NCBI GenBank assembly: GCA_030430725.1
Contig: JAUIKP010000283.1
Span: 1 to 5,099, forward strand
DNA length: 5,099 nt
Reading direction: 5' to 3'
Source: Nitrospiria bacterium
GTDB lineage: Bacteria; Nitrospirota; Nitrospiria; Nitrospirales; UBA8639
Below, piece after piece: positions 4,863 through 5,099 of this stretch. The position numbers and the translations under genes are program-made. Under the pieces are notes generated by a model, which searched no databases, was not told the DNA's origin, and was given only the letters and a program-made list of their open reading frames with translations. The first letter of the stretch is position 1. The number at the start of each line of letters is the position of its first letter.

Positions 4863-5099
4863 TCACCCGATGACTGAACCCATAGAAAAAATGGGAAGAT
4901 ACATGGCCACAACCACAAGGGCAATCCCACAACCCACAACTAAGATAATACAGGGCTCCAACACCGACGTTAAAGTGGCCACCGTTCGATCGACCTCCTG
5001 CTCAAAAAGATCCGCAATTTTTTCCAGCATAACGTCAATGGAACCGGTTGATTCTCCTACTTTAATCATTTGGGAAACCATAGGCGGAAAAGTCCGACC
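4863..5099 (-). CDS. Type IV pilus / type II secretion inner-membrane protein, PilC/GspF family (C-terminal part)
   Basis: This is the last 78 codons of a gene whose start lies beyond the right edge. The family forms the polytopic inner-membrane platform that works with the assembly ATPase to build type IV pili or type II secretion pseudopili. The visible part matches the end of the second T2SSF domain: an FPPM-like entry motif at residues 4-7 of the fragment, a VGESTG motif soon after, an amphipathic helix (MLEKIADLFEQEVD), and a hydrophobic membrane segment at about residues 49-70 ending in AMYLPIFSMGSVIG, typical of the family C-terminus. The stop is TGA at 4865-4863. ispE follows after about 40 bases, so co-transcription is possible. 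The fragment does not show whether this is PilC or GspF, so no symbol is given. Confidence 0.93.
   Translation of the reverse strand, partial: GRTFPPMVSQMIKVGESTGSIDVMLEKIADLFEQEVDRTVATLTSVLEPCIILVVGCGIALVVVAMYLPIFSMGSVIG

Noticed and set aside
4823..4939. Longer ispE start at 4939
   Set aside because: It would overlap the PilC/GspF gene by 77 bases and add a hydrophobic leader that is the other-frame reading of a membrane helix; IspE is cytosolic.

Overview
The window is a bacterial housekeeping segment with every confident gene on the minus strand, so it reads from high to low coordinates. In that order it holds the 3' end of a pilC/gspF-type inner-membrane gene (4863-5099), ispE (3896-4822), prs (2843-3784), rplY in its long CTC form (2102-2797), pth (1520-2098), a gap of about 475 bases, then rpsF (697-1044), ssb (303-713) and rpsR (52-279). 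A possible further gene overlaps the end of rpsR and runs off the left edge.

The order ispE-prs-rplY-pth followed by rpsF-ssb-rpsR is seen in several free-living Gram-negative phyla. The base composition is moderate. S18 is the zinc-binding type, L25 is the two-domain type, and ssb (not priB) lies between rpsF and rpsR. With a PilC/GspF neighbour this fits a Nitrospirota- or Desulfobacterota-like bacterium, for example a lower-GC Nitrospira relative. That placement is inference and of low certainty.

The genes fall into three blocks. Block one is the secretion/pilus gene followed after about 40 bases by ispE, a kinase of the MEP isoprenoid pathway. Block two is prs-rplY-pth, with a plausible sigma70-type promoter and a hairpin in the leader upstream of prs. 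It links PRPP supply, 5S rRNA-binding protein L25 and recycling of peptidyl-tRNA. rplY and pth are nearly fused: three bases separate them, they share a frame, and pth starts at TTG. Block three is rpsF-ssb-rpsR, with overlapping or tightly spaced genes and a leader that could fold over the rpsF ribosome binding site.

I see no RNA gene, CRISPR array, insertion sequence or defence system. The least explained DNA is the pth-rpsF gap, where ychF often sits in related gene orders. It holds a candidate 40-residue ORF, a 7-base direct repeat with 11-base period, and a small GC-rich hairpin. Other points of interest are the unusual SSB C-terminus and the possible unannotated gene start at the left edge. 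I found no convincing new biological system here.
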